A stretch of 54,578 nt of DNA from Archangium sp. (GTDB lineage Bacteria > Myxococcota > Myxococcia > Myxococcales > Myxococcaceae), in the NCBI GenBank assembly GCA_022843845.1, contig JALHMW010000031.1:1-54578 (forward strand). The letters run 5' to 3'. Position 1 is the first letter of the stretch, and every line of letters starts with the position of its first letter. The notes under the pieces are model-generated. The model worked only from the letters and a program-made list of their open reading frames with translations. It was not told the DNA's origin and did no database searches. The position numbers and the translations under genes are program-made. Below, in pieces: positions 46,435 to 54,578 of the stretch.

Positions 46435-47165
46435 ATTCAGGGCCCACGTCACTCCCACCGATGCGTCCGCTCTCGGAGGACCAGGCCTTCGCGTTCCTGC
46501 TTGGAGAGCTGCCCGAGGCGCAGGCGCATCAGCTCGAGGATGAGGCAGCCGAAGACGGGACCCGCTTCGAGGAGCTGCGCGCGTTCGAGGCGGAGTTGAT
46601 CGACGCGTTCCTCGCTGGCGGGCTTGCTCCAGCGCGGCAGACGAAGGTCGAGGCGCTGTGTCGATCCTCTGCGGACTGGCGGGCCAGGGTGTCGACCGCG
46701 CGTGCGTTGAGGACGAGGGCGAAACAGCAGCCTGCGCTGGAGGAGCCCCGGTGGTGGTCGGCGCTCTTTGCGCGGATCCCGGTGGTGTTCGCGGGTGGCC
46801 TCGCCGTGGCTGGCGCGCTGGTGCTGCTCTTCTGGCCTGGCGCTGCGGTCGATGCCGAGGTGTCGTTGCGGCCGCTCTCGCTCCGGGCCCAGGCCACATC
46901 GACGACGGTGACGCTCCCGAAGCGGCTGCGGAACATGAAGCTCGAGCTGAGCCTCGACGGCGAGCCACCGCGGAGCGACTGGCAGATCGTCGTGAACGGG
47001 CCAGCTGGTGAAGTGTGGCGTGGGGCTCCGACGAGTGCTGATGCGATCGCCGTTCGGGTCGAGATCCCCGCGGCGGCGTGGAGCGCGGGCCGGTACAGCG
47101 TGGTGCTGCGGTCCAACGACGAGCAGGTCGCCGAGTATGCGCTGATCGTCGCGCCGGCAGACTGA
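46431..47165 (+). CDS. Single-pass membrane protein, anti-sigma-like
   Basis: A 244-residue protein. The cytoplasmic N-terminal part (LSEDQAFAFLLGELPEAQAH, helical) precedes one membrane helix (VVFAGGLAVAGALVLLFW, about 110-130). The extracytoplasmic C-terminus is beta-rich and FN3-like (LKLELSLDGEPP-type strands). No zinc-binding HxxxCxxC is seen. Its place directly after the sigma gene, overlapping by four bases, suggests an anti-sigma or sensor role. This is contextual inference. Confidence 0.65.
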   Translation: MNSGPTSLPPMRPLSEDQAFAFLLGELPEAQAHQLEDEAAEDGTRFEELRAFEAELIDAFLAGGLAPARQTKVEALCRSSADWRARVSTARALRTRAKQQPALEEPRWWSALFARIPVVFAGGLAVAGALVLLFWPGAAVDAEVSLRPLSLRAQATSTTVTLPKRLRNMKLELSLDGEPPRSDWQIVVNGPAGEVWRGAPTSADAIAVRVEIPAAAWSAGRYSVVLRSNDEQVAEYALIVAPAD

Positions 47166-47187
47166 CGCTCGACGCTGTGGTGTTGTC

Positions 47188-47192
47188 GGAGG
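47188..47192 (+). promoter_or_regulatory. Ribosome binding site of the CHAT lipoprotein
   Basis: GGAGG three bases before the GTG at 47196. The spacing is short but the core is perfect, and it selects the GTG that begins the signal peptide. Confidence 0.5.
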
Positions 47193-47195
47193 CCC

Positions 47196-50159
47196 GTGCT
47201 CCTTCGAATCGTCGTTCTCATCCTGCTGGCTGGCTGCACGCCGTCGGCACCTCGCCTGGCGTTCGGTCAACGCGTCGACGGCACGGTGAGCGCGGAGCCG
47301 CAGCGCTTTCGGTTGCCTCGAGGTGGCGTGGAGCTCGTCCTGGAGCCGCGCCAGAGCGGCGTTCAGCTCTTCGTCGTTCGCGGTGAGACGAGGGAGGCGA
47401 TCGATCGCCGGCCGTTCTCGGCGCCTGAGCGCATCGCGTTTGCAGACTCCGATGGCGTCGAGTTGGAGCTCGTCGCGCCGGCCGTCGCGTGGCCGAAGAC
47501 GTCGTTCACGCTCGAGGTCTCCACATCAGCGAACGCGAAGGCGCTGGCGGCGATCGACTCGACCTCGTTGCAGGCCATCGCGTCGACGATTCCCGCGACG
47601 GCTGAAGGGCTGAGGATGGCGGCGACGCAGCTGACGGTGCTCGCGAAAGAAGCTCGGGCGCTCGGAGACACCGCACGCAGTGGAGCCCTGACGCTGACGG
47701 CCGCTGAGTTCCTGCTGCGCATCAGCGATCCGCAGGCCTCGGCGCGGTTTTCAGAAGCAATGGAGAGCTCCGTGCCCGAGACGGTGGCCTCCGCGCACCT
47801 TGGCCTCGCGGCGATCGAGCACGAGAAGGGCCGGCTCGAAGCGGCGATCGAGCACCAACGTGCGGCTCGCGCAGTGAGTGGAGACGACGAGCTCCTCCAC
47901 GCGCGCATCGACGTGGCGGAGGCTGACGATCTCGCCGAGCGGGGCGAACATGCGCAGTGCGTCGGAAAGCTGGTTCCGCGGCTCGAGGTCGTTCGGAAGG
48001 CCGGCCACCCGCACCTCGTCGCCGAGTACGAGAGCTCGATCGGCTGGTGCCACAAGTCACTTGGAGACAAGAAGAAGGCCACCGAGCACTTCGAGAAGGG
48101 CCATGCCGCCGCGCTGCGAACCCAGGACGGCCGCGCCATCGGGCACGCGCTGCACGACCTCGGTGGGCTGCGGTCCGACTTCGACGGCGACTGGAAAGGC
48201 GCGCTGCCGTTCTATCTCGAGGCGGTGAAGGTGCGCCGCGTCGCGGGCGACAAGCAGGGCCTGGCGTTCAGCCTCGACGCCGCTGGAGAGATGGAGTCGA
48301 CGCTGCTCGACCCGATCGCGCTGGAACGGCACGCCGAGGCGCTGCAGCTGCGACGTGAGATCGGTTCGGTTCGTGGTGAGGCGCAGACGCTGACGTCGTG
48401 GGGGAGCGCGTACGGGCGCCTCAACCGTCCCGCCGAGGCGATGGAGCCACTGCGCCAGGCGGTGAAGCTCTTCGTGCAGCTCGGCGACGTCACGTGGGAG
48501 GCGTACGCGTACTACCGGCTCGGCCGCGCGGAGCTGATGGCGAAGCACTACCCCGAGGCCGTGGCGTGGGCGGAGAAGTCGCTCGCGTTGTCGGAGTCGC
48601 TGCGGGAGCGGATCGCGAGTGAAGATCGTCGCGCGTATTATTCTGCGGGCGTTCGCAAATATTACGACCTGTGGGTGGCCGCGGCGGCGCTGCAGTCGCA
48701 GGTGAAGGGCGAGCGGGTGTGGTTCGAGAAGGCGCTGGAGGCGAGTGAACGGGCTCGGGCTCGATCGCTGCTCGACTTCCTGATGTTGGTGGATGTGGAT
48801 CGTCCGGCGGGTCAGCAGGCGTTGTTGACCGAGGAGGACACGCTCCGCGCGCAGATTCGTGAGCTCGAGAACGAGGCCAGACGGTTCCGGGCGACGGCGA
48901 GCGCCGATGCGGGAGCGCCTCCGCAAGAAGCCGAGCTCGAGCTCAAGCTGGCGGCGTACGAGAAGCTCCGGTCGAAGGTGCAGGCGGCGGATCCGAAGGT
49001 GGCGAGCCTGTCGACGCTCCCGTTGCCGACGCTGGCCGAGGTGGAGGCGCTGGTTGGCGCCGATTCGCTGGTGGTCGAGTACTTCCTCGGTCGCAACGGG
49101 GCGTACGCGCTGGTGCTGGGTGGAAAGACGGCGACCGCGTTCACGCTGGCCGAGCCGTCGGAGCTCAACGAGCAGGCGCAGGCGATTCACACGCTGTACT
49201 CGGCCCGGAACGAAGACGTGGCTGGAGAGACGGCCGCGGCGCGCGTGGCCCGAATTGACGAAGCTGATGTGAAGGCCGAGGCGGCGAGGGTGAAGCTCCG
49301 CGCGGCGCTGATCGCTCCGTTCGAGGCGCTGTTGGCGGGGAAGCGCAGGCTGATCGTCGTGGCCGATGGAGCGCTGCACCTGGTGCCGTGGGCTGCGCTC
49401 GTGCCGGAGCTGCCGGTGCTGTCGACCCCGTCCTTGAGTGTGCTGAAGGCGCAGCGGGCGACGAAGCGGACGGGCCCGACGTCGGAGCTGGTCGCAGTGG
49501 GAGACCCGGTGTTCGAAGCTGACGATCCGCGGCTTGGAGGAAAGCCGGTGGAGCCCGCTCCGAACCAACTGCGCGCTGGTGAAAAGCAGCACTACCAGCG
49601 GCTGCTCTCGAGCCGGGCCGAGGTCGAGTCGGTGGGCGCGCTGGTCGCGGCGACGAAGCGCTCGGTGCTGCTCGACTTCGATGCGTCGAAGTCACGGCTC
49701 AACGCGGCGGGACGGCCTCGTATCGTTCACATCGCGACGCATGGAGTCCTCGACACGGAGCATCCCGAGCGGTCGGGCCTCGTGCTGTCGCGGCGGGCCC
49801 CCGACGGGAAGACGGTGGATGGCTTTCTGTCATTGGCTGAAGTGTATGCATTGTCATTGCCGGCCGACCTGGTGACGCTGAGCGCGTGTGAGACGGCGCT
49901 TGGCGAAGAGGTGCGCGGCGAAGGGTTCATCGGCCTGGCGCGTGGCTTCCTGCATGCTGGAGCGCGCGCGGTGGTCGCGAGCTTGTGGAAGGTGCACGAC
50001 CGCGCGACGGCGGAGCTGATGAAGGCGTTCTACGTCGGTGTGCTGCAGTTGGGCCTGCCTCACGACAAGGCGCTCGCCCGCGCGCAGAAGGTGCTCGCCA
50101 GCCAGGAGCGCTTCAAGTCGCCGTACTACTGGGCCGGCTTCGTCCTCTACGGCGGGTGA
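47196..50159 (+). CDS. TPR and CHAT protease lipoprotein
   Basis: A 987-residue protein with a lipoprotein signal (MLLRIVVLILLAGC). The region 150-550 is filled with TPR-like helical repeats (AHLGLAAIEHEKGRLEAAIE, YYRLGRAELMAKHYPEAVAW). The C-terminal CHAT domain (about 700-987) is a caspase-like cysteine protease with catalytic His849 in HIATHGVL and Cys898 in LSACETALG, ending YYWAGFVLYGG. Most studied CHAT proteins are cytoplasmic; here the lipobox implies export. TPRs likely recruit partners. The stop overlaps the next GTG. Confidence 0.88.
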   Translation: MLLRIVVLILLAGCTPSAPRLAFGQRVDGTVSAEPQRFRLPRGGVELVLEPRQSGVQLFVVRGETREAIDRRPFSAPERIAFADSDGVELELVAPAVAWPKTSFTLEVSTSANAKALAAIDSTSLQAIASTIPATAEGLRMAATQLTVLAKEARALGDTARSGALTLTAAEFLLRISDPQASARFSEAMESSVPETVASAHLGLAAIEHEKGRLEAAIEHQRAARAVSGDDELLHARIDVAEADDLAERGEHAQCVGKLVPRLEVVRKAGHPHLVAEYESSIGWCHKSLGDKKKATEHFEKGHAAALRTQDGRAIGHALHDLGGLRSDFDGDWKGALPFYLEAVKVRRVAGDKQGLAFSLDAAGEMESTLLDPIALERHAEALQLRREIGSVRGEAQTLTSWGSAYGRLNRPAEAMEPLRQAVKLFVQLGDVTWEAYAYYRLGRAELMAKHYPEAVAWAEKSLALSESLRERIASEDRRAYYSAGVRKYYDLWVAAAALQSQVKGERVWFEKALEASERARARSLLDFLMLVDVDRPAGQQALLTEEDTLRAQIRELENEARRFRATASADAGAPPQEAELELKLAAYEKLRSKVQAADPKVASLSTLPLPTLAEVEALVGADSLVVEYFLGRNGAYALVLGGKTATAFTLAEPSELNEQAQAIHTLYSARNEDVAGETAAARVARIDEADVKAEAARVKLRAALIAPFEALLAGKRRLIVVADGALHLVPWAALVPELPVLSTPSLSVLKAQRATKRTGPTSELVAVGDPVFEADDPRLGGKPVEPAPNQLRAGEKQHYQRLLSSRAEVESVGALVAATKRSVLLDFDASKSRLNAAGRPRIVHIATHGVLDTEHPERSGLVLSRRAPDGKTVDGFLSLAEVYALSLPADLVTLSACETALGEEVRGEGFIGLARGFLHAGARAVVASLWKVHDRATAELMKAFYVGVLQLGLPHDKALARAQKVLASQERFKSPYYWAGFVLYGG

Positions 50160-51025
50160 GTGACGTGAAGCGAATCACCATCGTTGGAGCAGGCGCGATC
50201 GGCAGCTCGTTGGCGTTTCTGTTCGCGAAGGCGGGGCACCAGGTGTCGGTCCTCGCGCGGGCTGAGCGGCTCGCGCAGCTGCGACGTGACGGCGCGATCG
50301 TGACGGTGGAGGGAGACCGGGCCGTCGTCGAAGTGGTGGAGACCCTGGGCTCGGCTGACCTGATTCTGGTGCCCGTGCGCCCGTGGCACGTCGACGCGCT
50401 GCTGCCGATGTTGAAGGCGAGCACGGCGCCGGTGATGTTCATGTTCAACGCGTGGAGTGAATTGCCCGCGCTGCGTGAAGCCGTGGGGCGGGAGCGCTTC
50501 TCGTGGGGCTTTCCGGCGATCGTCGCGGCGTTGCGCGATGGGAAACTCGAGGTGCGCGTGGTGCCGCGAGCCCTGGAGCGCGTGCAGATCACGACCCTCG
50601 GCGCGATGTCTGACTTCCGGCCTTCGTGGCTCGACGGGTGGGCGCAGACCTTCACCGTCGCGGGCCTTCCGACAGTGGAGTGCAGTGACATGGAGGCGTG
50701 GCTCGCGACGCACGCGGTGGTGATGACGCCGTTGATGATGGCCGGCGTGACGTCGATGACGCGCGGCCTGTCGTGGGCGGAAGCGGTCGGCGTAGTGGAC
50801 GCGTGGCGGAGCGGCTTCGCGCAGGTCCGACAGCGCGGGCTCGAGGTGACTCCGTCGTCGGTGGCAGCGCTCGCGTCGACGCCGAGGTGGTTGCTGGGCG
50901 CAGCGCTGTGGCTCGCCTCTCGCGTTGGTGCGCTTCGCCCTCTGGGAGAGAACGGCGCAGATGAGCCCGCGTTCCTCCGCGCCGCGATGGCCCGCCCTTC
51001 CCTCTCTCGGGACTTCAGGGGCTGA
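50156..51025 (+). CDS. PanE/ApbA-like oxidoreductase in the CHAT operon
   Basis: A 289-residue protein with an N-terminal GxGxxG fold (ITIVGAGAIGSSLAFLFAKA), then LILVPVRPWHVDALLP. As in the protein at 9841-10773, the WxKxxxN catalytic element of ketopantoate reductase is not evident. Its GTG overlaps the CHAT stop codon (GTGA), so it is translated with it. It converges with the lipoprotein gene at 51015, overlapping it by 11 bases. Confidence 0.7.
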   Translation: MSDVKRITIVGAGAIGSSLAFLFAKAGHQVSVLARAERLAQLRRDGAIVTVEGDRAVVEVVETLGSADLILVPVRPWHVDALLPMLKASTAPVMFMFNAWSELPALREAVGRERFSWGFPAIVAALRDGKLEVRVVPRALERVQITTLGAMSDFRPSWLDGWAQTFTVAGLPTVECSDMEAWLATHAVVMTPLMMAGVTSMTRGLSWAEAVGVVDAWRSGFAQVRQRGLEVTPSSVAALASTPRWLLGAALWLASRVGALRPLGENGADEPAFLRAAMARPSLSRDFRG

Positions 51026-52520
51026 ACGCCTCGGTGACGGTGCTGATCGCTTCGAAGGTGGCGGGTTGGAAGAGCGGGTTCAATAGGTCGATTGCTCCGG
51101 CCTGCGCGGTGATGGTCGCCACGTAGGTCCTTCCCGCCGTGAGCGTGAACGGCGGAATCGTGAACGCACGCTTCGTCGTGTAGAACGCTTGGCTGAAGTT
51201 CTGATCGACAAGGTCGAGAATGACGATGAGGTAGCGGGTGGGTGTACCGCGGGCTGGCGCGTCCCACGAGAGCGTGGGCGTGAGGCCGACGCCGGCGCGA
51301 AAGCTGGTCGACGGTGCACCGTTGATGGCGAGGGCACGGGCAACGCTGAGCGTGGACACCAGCTCGATGGTGTCGCTCACCGGAAGAGTGCGAGTCACAA
51401 AGACCGGAATGCTGTCGGTGACGCTCCCCGCGCTGACTCTCACGTCCAACCGGGTCGAGATCGAAACAACGAGCTCGTCACGTGGCATGAGGTCCGCCCA
51501 CTGCACCCGGCCGCGCGTGTCGGGCAGACCGATTGGAATGTTCTCACCCAGGGCCATCGGCAAGCCCGCTTCATTCCCTCGGTAGCCGTAGCGCACCACA
51601 CCGACCTCTCGAAGCCCGCGGCGGTGAGTCACCTCGAAGGACGAAGCGAACAATGCCTGCCCAGGGCGAGCCTCGCGAAGTGCCTGCTCGAAGCCGGGGA
51701 AATCGATGTGCACGTCAGCGCCGGCGGGGGTGGGTTCGACGAGGACGACGTTGACATTGATGCTAGCTCCAACCGTGAGGTCGGAAGGGCTGATCGTGCG
51801 ACCTGCAGTCATCGACTGATAGCTGACCTGGCCCAGCAGCCGCGGTCGCATGGTCGAGACCGAGAAGCTGTCACCCTCGGAACCTCGGAACATGGGAACG
51901 CGTTCTTGATCCCATCGGAGCGAGGCTGAGAAACCAGTCGATCCGACCGGAATCGGCGAGAGCTTGAGCAACCTGAACGGCGTCTCGAGCGAAGAGAACA
52001 CCAGCGCGTCGGCCGCAGCCCAGGGCGGCAAACCATCGGCAGAGATGCGAACGGTCGTGGGAACGTTCGGGTTGGGAAATTCGGCCGTCGGGCGGCCCTG
52101 CACGGTCCACGAGAAGTCGAAGCGATTCGCAGACGACACGAGGCCCTGCGTGGTGGGGAAGATGACGATCGCCTCGCCCGCCGGAACAGCGGGAATCAGG
52201 TACCCGCCATCCTCGAGCAGGCGGCCCTGGGAGCTGCCCCACCCTCCGTCGACCCACTGCCATTGGGCGCGGACGTCAGCGAGTCGAGGCACGAGGAACG
52301 GGTAGGCCTGGCCGCCGTCCTGTTTCGCCTGGCTGTGGAGGAACGCGACGATCTCGATATCGCGCGGCGGGCCGTCGACACCTGCGTCGATGGTCATTCC
52401 CGAGTCGGGAGCCAGCAGCCCAGCGTCTCGGGTGATTGGCACGAGGCCGTCCGTGAGGCCGGAGCCAGCCGTGCCGCATCCAATAGCCAGCAGAACCAAG
52501 ACGAGCGTACGAGCCTTCAC
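51015..52520 (-). CDS. Large lipoprotein with FN3-like tail
   Basis: A 501-residue lipoprotein (LVLVLLAIGC lipobox). The long beta-rich body is followed by a C-terminal segment (PTLSWDAPARGTPTRYLIVI, then RAFTIPPFTLTAGRTYVATI) that resembles the tail of the lipoprotein at 17082-18638. It lacks that protein's Cys-rich head. No catalytic motif. Function unknown, probably at the cell surface. Confidence 0.75.
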   Translation of the reverse strand: MKARTLVLVLLAIGCGTAGSGLTDGLVPITRDAGLLAPDSGMTIDAGVDGPPRDIEIVAFLHSQAKQDGGQAYPFLVPRLADVRAQWQWVDGGWGSSQGRLLEDGGYLIPAVPAGEAIVIFPTTQGLVSSANRFDFSWTVQGRPTAEFPNPNVPTTVRISADGLPPWAAADALVFSSLETPFRLLKLSPIPVGSTGFSASLRWDQERVPMFRGSEGDSFSVSTMRPRLLGQVSYQSMTAGRTISPSDLTVGASINVNVVLVEPTPAGADVHIDFPGFEQALREARPGQALFASSFEVTHRRGLREVGVVRYGYRGNEAGLPMALGENIPIGLPDTRGRVQWADLMPRDELVVSISTRLDVRVSAGSVTDSIPVFVTRTLPVSDTIELVSTLSVARALAINGAPSTSFRAGVGLTPTLSWDAPARGTPTRYLIVILDLVDQNFSQAFYTTKRAFTIPPFTLTAGRTYVATITAQAGAIDLLNPLFQPATFEAISTVTEAFSP

Positions 52521-52550
52521 GAAGACTCCCCCTCTGCCGCACCTACGAGA

Positions 52551-53024
52551 TCAACCAACGGCGGTGCCAAGCGAGTCCAGGAACCCCCTCGGGTCCGCCA
52601 CGAACGCCCAAGCGCGAGAGCCCCTCAGTGCCTCGGCGATTCCTCTCGGTGAGCCGTCAACAACAACTCCATTCGCAGTTACAAGAACTGCGTCTAGCTC
52701 ATTGAGTAGCTTTGAAAGCCGTTCGCAATAGAAACGATCCACGCTTCTCGCGTCGATTCCAACTTCGACCTCCCTGATCTCTGTACCCTTAACGAGGGCC
52801 CTGAGATAACTCCCATCCTCCCGACCCCAAAGCATCGCAGTCGGATTCCAACTCTCGGTCTTCGGGAGTCCGAGTTGCGGCACCCTCTGAGAGAGCAGCT
52901 CGGGAGCGACGCCCGCCCAAGCCACAGAGGTGCTCTCGAAGATTTCGCCAGCAACGCGGACACCTTCCGAGGGGGGAAGCTGAGGGCCAGGCACAAGCCA
53001 CGCTCTAAACTGCCAAATAGCCAC
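52551..53024 (-). CDS. Putative immunity protein for the RHS toxin
   Basis: A 157-residue soluble protein starting MAIWQFRAWLVPGPQLPPSE, 15 bases after the toxin gene stop and in the same direction. It has no signal peptide. Base composition is clearly lower in GC than its neighbours, as is usual for toxin-immunity cassettes. I do not recognise a named immunity family. The role is inferred from position. Confidence 0.6.
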   Translation of the reverse strand: MAIWQFRAWLVPGPQLPPSEGVRVAGEIFESTSVAWAGVAPELLSQRVPQLGLPKTESWNPTAMLWGREDGSYLRALVKGTEIREVEVGIDARSVDRFYCERLSKLLNELDAVLVTANGVVVDGSPRGIAEALRGSRAWAFVADPRGFLDSLGTAVG

Positions 53025-53039
53025 GTACTCCTCCGATCG

Positions 53040-54578
53040 CTACGGCGTGTAACTCAGATCACCTGCATTTCGATAACCCTTGTAGGGTAGGTCGACCTTT
53101 TGGGCTGGCACTTTCTGTATGCCCTTCTCTTTCGCGATTTCGAGACGATGGTGGCCGTCGACAACAAACCTCTGCCCGTTGTGTTCAACATACTTTATTG
53201 GCTCTTGAATACCATTGGCATCAATTTTCGAGCGGAGGTCGTTCATCTGATCCTTGGTATTGGTTCGACCATGCGTCGGGTGCAGGGAATCCGTGGGAAC
53301 AGACTCGACGGGGCTCTCGGGCCCCTTCGTTCCATCGTCGGCCTTCGTCGACTCGCCGCCACCAGAATCGTCGTTACCCTGCATCAGAGTGGCAAGCCCC
53401 TGCATCCCTTGAACGGCAGCAGCCGTCCCTTGGGCCCCGACTGCAACGGACACAGCGATTGCCCCGGGACCAACGACCTGCCCGACGATGGGAACCGACA
53501 CCGTCGCGCCACCGCCGCCGATGGTGCCAGCTGCTGCTGCGGCCATCATGTACGTGCCCGCCAACAGAAGGGCAAAATTCTTGCCGGCGTCGAACGCCTT
53601 GTTGCCAACAGGCCTCAGCGGAACCAGGGGAGCACCTGGGATGAGCGCCTGCATCACGCCGGTCGAGGCTCCGAGTGCGAACGCAGCCATCGTCTCGGCG
53701 AACTTCCTGGCCTTTTCTGTCGCCTCCTCAGGAGCGGCCGGAGGCCGCGGCGGCGGGGTTTCATGTCGCACGAGTGCTTGCTCGGCCTTGAGTTCTCTCT
53801 TCTGAACTGTATCCAAGAAGGAAATCGGCCTGTTCCAGCACTCGGTGTTACCGGGTGCGTGATCGACACAGAAAGCACTTCCATCAGCCGACCTTGGCCC
53901 TCTGTTCTTCGGGTCCTCCGCATTGGCGTTACCGGCGGCCGACTTGCCCGACTCGAGCCCGAACGGGTCGACGAAGTTGACGCTGTCGAACCGGTTGAAC
54001 GCATACAAATTCACCGAGTCGACTTCACCCAGCGGGTCATGCGTCAACCACTGCCCGGCCTCAACCGAGTACCACCGGTTCCTGAAATACAACAACCCAT
54101 GCGCCGGGCTCTTGTACGCCCCGTGGAAGCCGAACGGCAGCCCTCCCAGTCTCGGGCACTGCGTCGTCCCGCTCTCCGTGCAGCTCGTCCCAGCCACCCA
54201 GTCTCGCTGCGTCGCTCGTCCCTCGGGCGTGTAGTCCGCCGTCACCCACAGGCCCTGCGTCGGCGTTTCTCCTCGGTAGTACCCGACGACGCTCCCTCGC
54301 CCGTCCTTCACTGCCATCACCTCCGGCTCATCCGGAGCCGGCTTCAGGCTGACGAGGTTGTCCACTCCCTGGCCCCACGTCGCGCTCCACGTGCCGACTT
54401 CCGCCCCGTCCCACGCAGCCACCATCTGCGTCCCGTCGTACGCAACCTCTTCTTCGACGGGTGTTGCGAGGCTCGCTGGTTGATGGCCGCCTGATCCGTC
54501 TGATTGATGGCCCTCGTTCTGGGTGGTGCGGTGCGCGCCACCACACTGGTGGCCATCATCGAGGGTGGCGAGGAGATG
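53040..54578 (-). CDS. RHS-repeat polymorphic toxin with C-terminal ParB-like domain, 5' end missing
   Basis: The frame stays open from the window edge to its stop at 53040, giving 512 visible residues; the N-terminus lies outside. The RHS-associated core is clear: LPFGFHGAYKSPAHGLLYFR, RWYSVEAGQWLTHDPLGEVD, and DPFGL at 53955-53969, the usual cleavage boundary. After it comes a variable part with a Gly/Ala-rich, hydrophobic stretch (LLLAGTYMMAAAAAGTIGGG). The end is a ParB-like domain (GIQEPIKYVEHNGQRFVVDG, HHRLEIAKEKGIQKVPAQ). Such tips are secreted effectors in interbacterial competition. Confidence 0.85.
   Translation of the reverse strand, partial: HLLATLDDGHQCGGAHRTTQNEGHQSDGSGGHQPASLATPVEEEVAYDGTQMVAAWDGAEVGTWSATWGQGVDNLVSLKPAPDEPEVMAVKDGRGSVVGYYRGETPTQGLWVTADYTPEGRATQRDWVAGTSCTESGTTQCPRLGGLPFGFHGAYKSPAHGLLYFRNRWYSVEAGQWLTHDPLGEVDSVNLYAFNRFDSVNFVDPFGLESGKSAAGNANAEDPKNRGPRSADGSAFCVDHAPGNTECWNRPISFLDTVQKRELKAEQALVRHETPPPRPPAAPEEATEKARKFAETMAAFALGASTGVMQALIPGAPLVPLRPVGNKAFDAGKNFALLLAGTYMMAAAAAGTIGGGGATVSVPIVGQVVGPGAIAVSVAVGAQGTAAAVQGMQGLATLMQGNDDSGGGESTKADDGTKGPESPVESVPTDSLHPTHGRTNTKDQMNDLRSKIDANGIQEPIKYVEHNGQRFVVDGHHRLEIAKEKGIQKVPAQKVDLPYKGYRNAGDLSYTP

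Noticed and set aside
54425..54425. ATG at 54425 as the start of the RHS protein
   Set aside because: The frame stays open to the window edge with RHS-like sequence (EVAYDGTQ), so this Met is internal.

Overview
The window is GC-rich throughout, with strong G/C at third codon positions. Lipoproteins with Gly-Gly-Gly-Ser or Ala linkers and Cys-rich heads are frequent. Receiver, coiled-coil and J-like modules occur in one protein, and an ECF sigma factor sits beside a CHAT protease. Together with outer-membrane proteins (POTRA, beta-barrels), this points to a Gram-negative Myxococcota (myxobacterial) chromosome. This is inferred from protein style only; no rRNA is present. No tRNA, rRNA, CRISPR array or insertion sequence was recognised.

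Layout. 1-4862: a cut-off POTRA-type outer-membrane protein, a radical SAM/SPASM protein, and a coupled pair made of a family 2 glycosyltransferase and an unusual 836-residue protein. That protein joins a compact kinase-like domain, a SelO-like (protein AMPylase) domain and a nucleotidyltransferase-like domain. 4934-11639: small proteins, a methyltransferase, lipoproteins (BsuPI-like, von Willebrand A), a hotdog thioesterase, a PanE-like reductase and a beta-barrel protein. 11749-21095: priA, an aldehyde dehydrogenase, a DUF2237 protein and large lipoproteins. 21191-29433: a pseudo-receiver/coiled-coil/J-like protein, def, a TetR regulator with a clear palindromic operator, the alr-nth pair, an M23 peptidase lipoprotein and an HU protein. 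29647-39987: a beta-helix lipoprotein, an alpha/beta hydrolase, pssA-cinA, envelope proteins, a RadC family protein and recQ. 40102-45338: a Stig1-like lipoprotein, a collagen-like lipoprotein with an S74 intramolecular chaperone, a strong bidirectional terminator, and glmU-glmS.

45787-51025 looks like one operon: ECF-like sigma factor, single-pass anti-sigma-like protein, TPR/CHAT protease lipoprotein and PanE-like oxidoreductase, with 4-base ATGA/GTGA overlaps at two of its junctions. 52551-54578 is the end of an RHS polymorphic toxin with a C-terminal ParB-like domain, followed by a probable immunity gene. The tips of these two genes have clearly lower GC than the rest.

Working links: alr, glmS, glmU and the M23 peptidase serve peptidoglycan; pssA serves phospholipid synthesis; priA, recQ, nth and the RadC protein serve replication and repair. 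The most novel candidates are the kinase/SelO/nucleotidyltransferase fusion, the sigma-CHAT operon and the toxin-immunity pair.
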